A stretch of 64,000 nt of DNA from positions 3,034,501 through 3,098,500 of the forward strand of contig NZ_CP104965.1 of NCBI RefSeq assembly GCF_025452235.1, given 5' to 3'. Made by a program: the position numbers and the translations under genes. Within the stretch, counting starts at the first letter, position 1; every line of letters starts with the position of its first letter. This DNA is from Devosia neptuniae. Its GTDB lineage: Bacteria; Pseudomonadota; Alphaproteobacteria; Rhizobiales; Devosiaceae. The notes beneath the pieces are model-generated. The model ran no database searches, was not told the DNA's origin, and saw only the letters and a list, made by a program, of their open reading frames with translations. This document shows, one piece after another, positions 62,684 to 64,000 of this stretch.

Positions 62684-64000
62684 TTAATTTGCTCTAGCAG
62701 GGCTCATCAGTTCGGCAAGGCGGATCGGCGTGTAGTCTTCAAGATATGGGCCGATGATCTGTACCCCGAGCGGGCGGCCGTCCGGGGTTTTGCTGACAGG
62801 CATCACTGTGGCTGGAAGGCCGGCGGCGGTGGCAAGGCTCGCCCAAGCGACGGTATCTCCAGCGTCGATGGTTTGTCCGTCCACCTCGATATGGGTAGCG
62901 GCCGCGTCGGCATGGGTCAGGGCGGGGACCGAGGTGGGCGGACAGATCACGGCGTCATAGGACTTGAAAAGTTCACACCAGGCCCAGCGCAATTTTACGC
63001 GGGCTTCGTTGGCCACCAGCCAATCAGCATGCGAAATCACGCTCGCAAGCAGGCGCATGGCAGATATGGATTGATCTTCGGGGAGGAGGGCCGCGACTTT
63101 TGCGCGGCCTTGTTCGGCCGCCTCTGCTGTCTGCCCCAGGCCCAGGGCTCCGCCCAGCAGCGCCATGTAGATGGATGTGCTTTCCGCAGGATCGGGAATG
63201 ATGCCGAGCGCTGATTGTACCGAGGCGCCACGGCGAGCCAGGGCCAGGGCGAAGGTTTCGACGGCTTGGCGAACGCAGGGTTCGGTGGGCACGAGGGGAT
63301 GTTCGGGCAGCACCAGGACGCGGAAATCGGAGATCGTATCATGCCGGGCCGCGGGAAGAGCGAGGCGGTAGCCGGTGGCTTCGTCAAGGTCCGGACCAGC
63401 CATGATGGAAAGGCCCAGCGCAAGGTCGCGGGCGCTGTTGGCCATGGGGCCGGGCGCCGACATGTCGAGGCGGGCCTTGCGCCCAGCGAGAACATGGCCG
63501 CGCAGCGGCAGCAGGCCGGCGGTGGAATTATGCCCGAAGATGCCGCAGAAATGGGCGGGGCCGCGGATGGACCCGCCAAGGTCGGAGCCGATGTCGAGTG
63601 CGGAGAGACCGGCAGCAATGGCGGCGGCGCCGCCCGAGGACGAGCCGCCGGGCGTGTGGCCGGGTGCAAGAGGATTGTCGGTCCGGCCATAGACGGCATT
63701 GGTGGCGTTCCAGCCGCTCAGACCCTCGGACACATTGGTCTTGCCAAGAATAATCGCACCGGCAGCGCGCAGGCGGCCGACGACAACAGCGTCTTCGGCC
63801 GCAATGGCGTGGCGGAAGGCTTCGAGACCCCAGGAGGTTGGCAGACCGGCGGTGTCGAAGGATTCCTTGATCGTAACGGGTACGCCCAACAGCGGCAGGC
63901 GCTCGCCGGCGGCCAGGCGCTTGTCGGCTTCTACCGCGGCGCGGCGGGCGCGGTCAAAGTCGTGGACCACCACGGCATTTATGGCGCCGTCCTTGGCCTC
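62684..64000 (-). CDS. Amidase-signature family protein, 5' end beyond the window
   Basis: Ser-cisSer-Lys amidase: catalytic Lys in PVTIKESFD, Ser pair in GGSSSGGAAA and SDLGGSIRGPAHFCG. The frame remains open past the ATG at 63973 to the window edge (upstream codons encode EAKDGAINA, the usual amidase N-terminal region), so about the first 40-60 residues are missing. Substrate unknown. Composition is G-rich on the plus strand, unlike the block to its left. Confidence 0.9.
   Translation of the reverse strand, partial: EAKDGAINAVVVHDFDRARRAAVEADKRLAAGERLPLLGVPVTIKESFDTAGLPTSWGLEAFRHAIAAEDAVVVGRLRAAGAIILGKTNVSEGLSGWNATNAVYGRTDNPLAPGHTPGGSSSGGAAAIAAGLSALDIGSDLGGSIRGPAHFCGIFGHNSTAGLLPLRGHVLAGRKARLDMSAPGPMANSARDLALGLSIMAGPDLDEATGYRLALPAARHDTISDFRVLVLPEHPLVPTEPCVRQAVETFALALARRGASVQSALGIIPDPAESTSIYMALLGGALGLGQTAEAAEQGRAKVAALLPEDQSISAMRLLASVISHADWLVANEARVKLRWAWCELFKSYDAVICPPTSVPALTHADAAATHIEVDGQTIDAGDTVAWASLATAAGLPATVMPVSKTPDGRPLGVQIIGPYLEDYTPIRLAELMSPARAN

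Noticed and set aside
1..64000. CRISPR arrays, rRNA operons, prophage or intact insertion sequences
   Set aside because: No regularly spaced direct repeats, no rRNA-like sequence and no transposase, integrase or phage structural motifs were seen.

Overview
The window is about 64 kb of GC-rich DNA. Its gene content (a FrcB/FrcC/FrcA-type sugar importer, several UgpC-type sugar ABC operons, an ExoF/ExoY/ExoQ-like exopolysaccharide cluster, FadR-type GntR, LacI, SorC and ROK regulators) points to an alphaproteobacterium of the Hyphomicrobiales (Rhizobiales). It could be Devosia or a close relative, but no rRNA is present to prove this.

Layout. 0-8 kb: mixed housekeeping and stress genes: the APS-kinase end of a probable CysN/CysC fusion, glutathione-dependent formaldehyde dehydrogenase, cupin, DUF188, NodB-type deacetylase, HxlR regulator divergent from a haloalkane-dehalogenase-like hydrolase. 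8.2-18 kb: a galactoside/galactonate locus. dgoD-SDR-GntR runs leftward and ABC permeases-binding protein-GH2-UgpC ATPase runs rightward, with a shared control region holding two matching GntR-type operators. 18-25 kb: a second sugar ABC operon headed by a GH29 alpha-L-fucosidase and an unexpected nucleotidyltransferase, under a divergent LacI repressor with a perfect palindromic operator. A decayed autotransporter fragment lies between the two operons. 27-33 kb: rlmB, tRNA-Tyr, a frameshifted CNNM/CBS protein, tRNA-Gly, an isomerase with a truncated duplicate of its 3' end nearby, and a ClpP-like/PAN secreted protein. 33-43 kb: exopolysaccharide genes (ExoF-like export protein, GH16, pyruvyl transferase, flippase, two glycosyltransferases, ExoQ-like polymerase, coiled-coil protein, ExoY-like priming transferase).

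43.5-62.5 kb: a dense sugar-catabolism region. It has a ROK/P-loop fusion kinase with a LacD/YihT-type aldolase, divergent from a frameshifted SorC regulator; an FrcBCA-like importer; convergent LacI and ROK regulators; a tightly coupled five-gene cassette (Gfo/Idh/MocA oxidoreductase, isomerase, alpha/beta hydrolase, ribulose-phosphate-3-epimerase-like, ROK kinase); an SDR-GMC-SDR operon; and a PfkB kinase with a GatZ-like protein that lacks a GatY partner, which suggests tagatose phosphorylation and 4-epimerisation. The window ends inside an amidase.

Recurring themes are strong hairpins directly downstream of all three ABC binding-protein genes, palindromes in most divergent regulator regions, two single-base homopolymer frameshifts that may be sequencing errors, and a change of strand composition near 43 kb. 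The least explained parts are the SorC/ROK-kinase/aldolase module and the five-gene cassette, which look like sugar pathways of unknown substrate. All functional calls come from reading motifs and context; no database search was possible.
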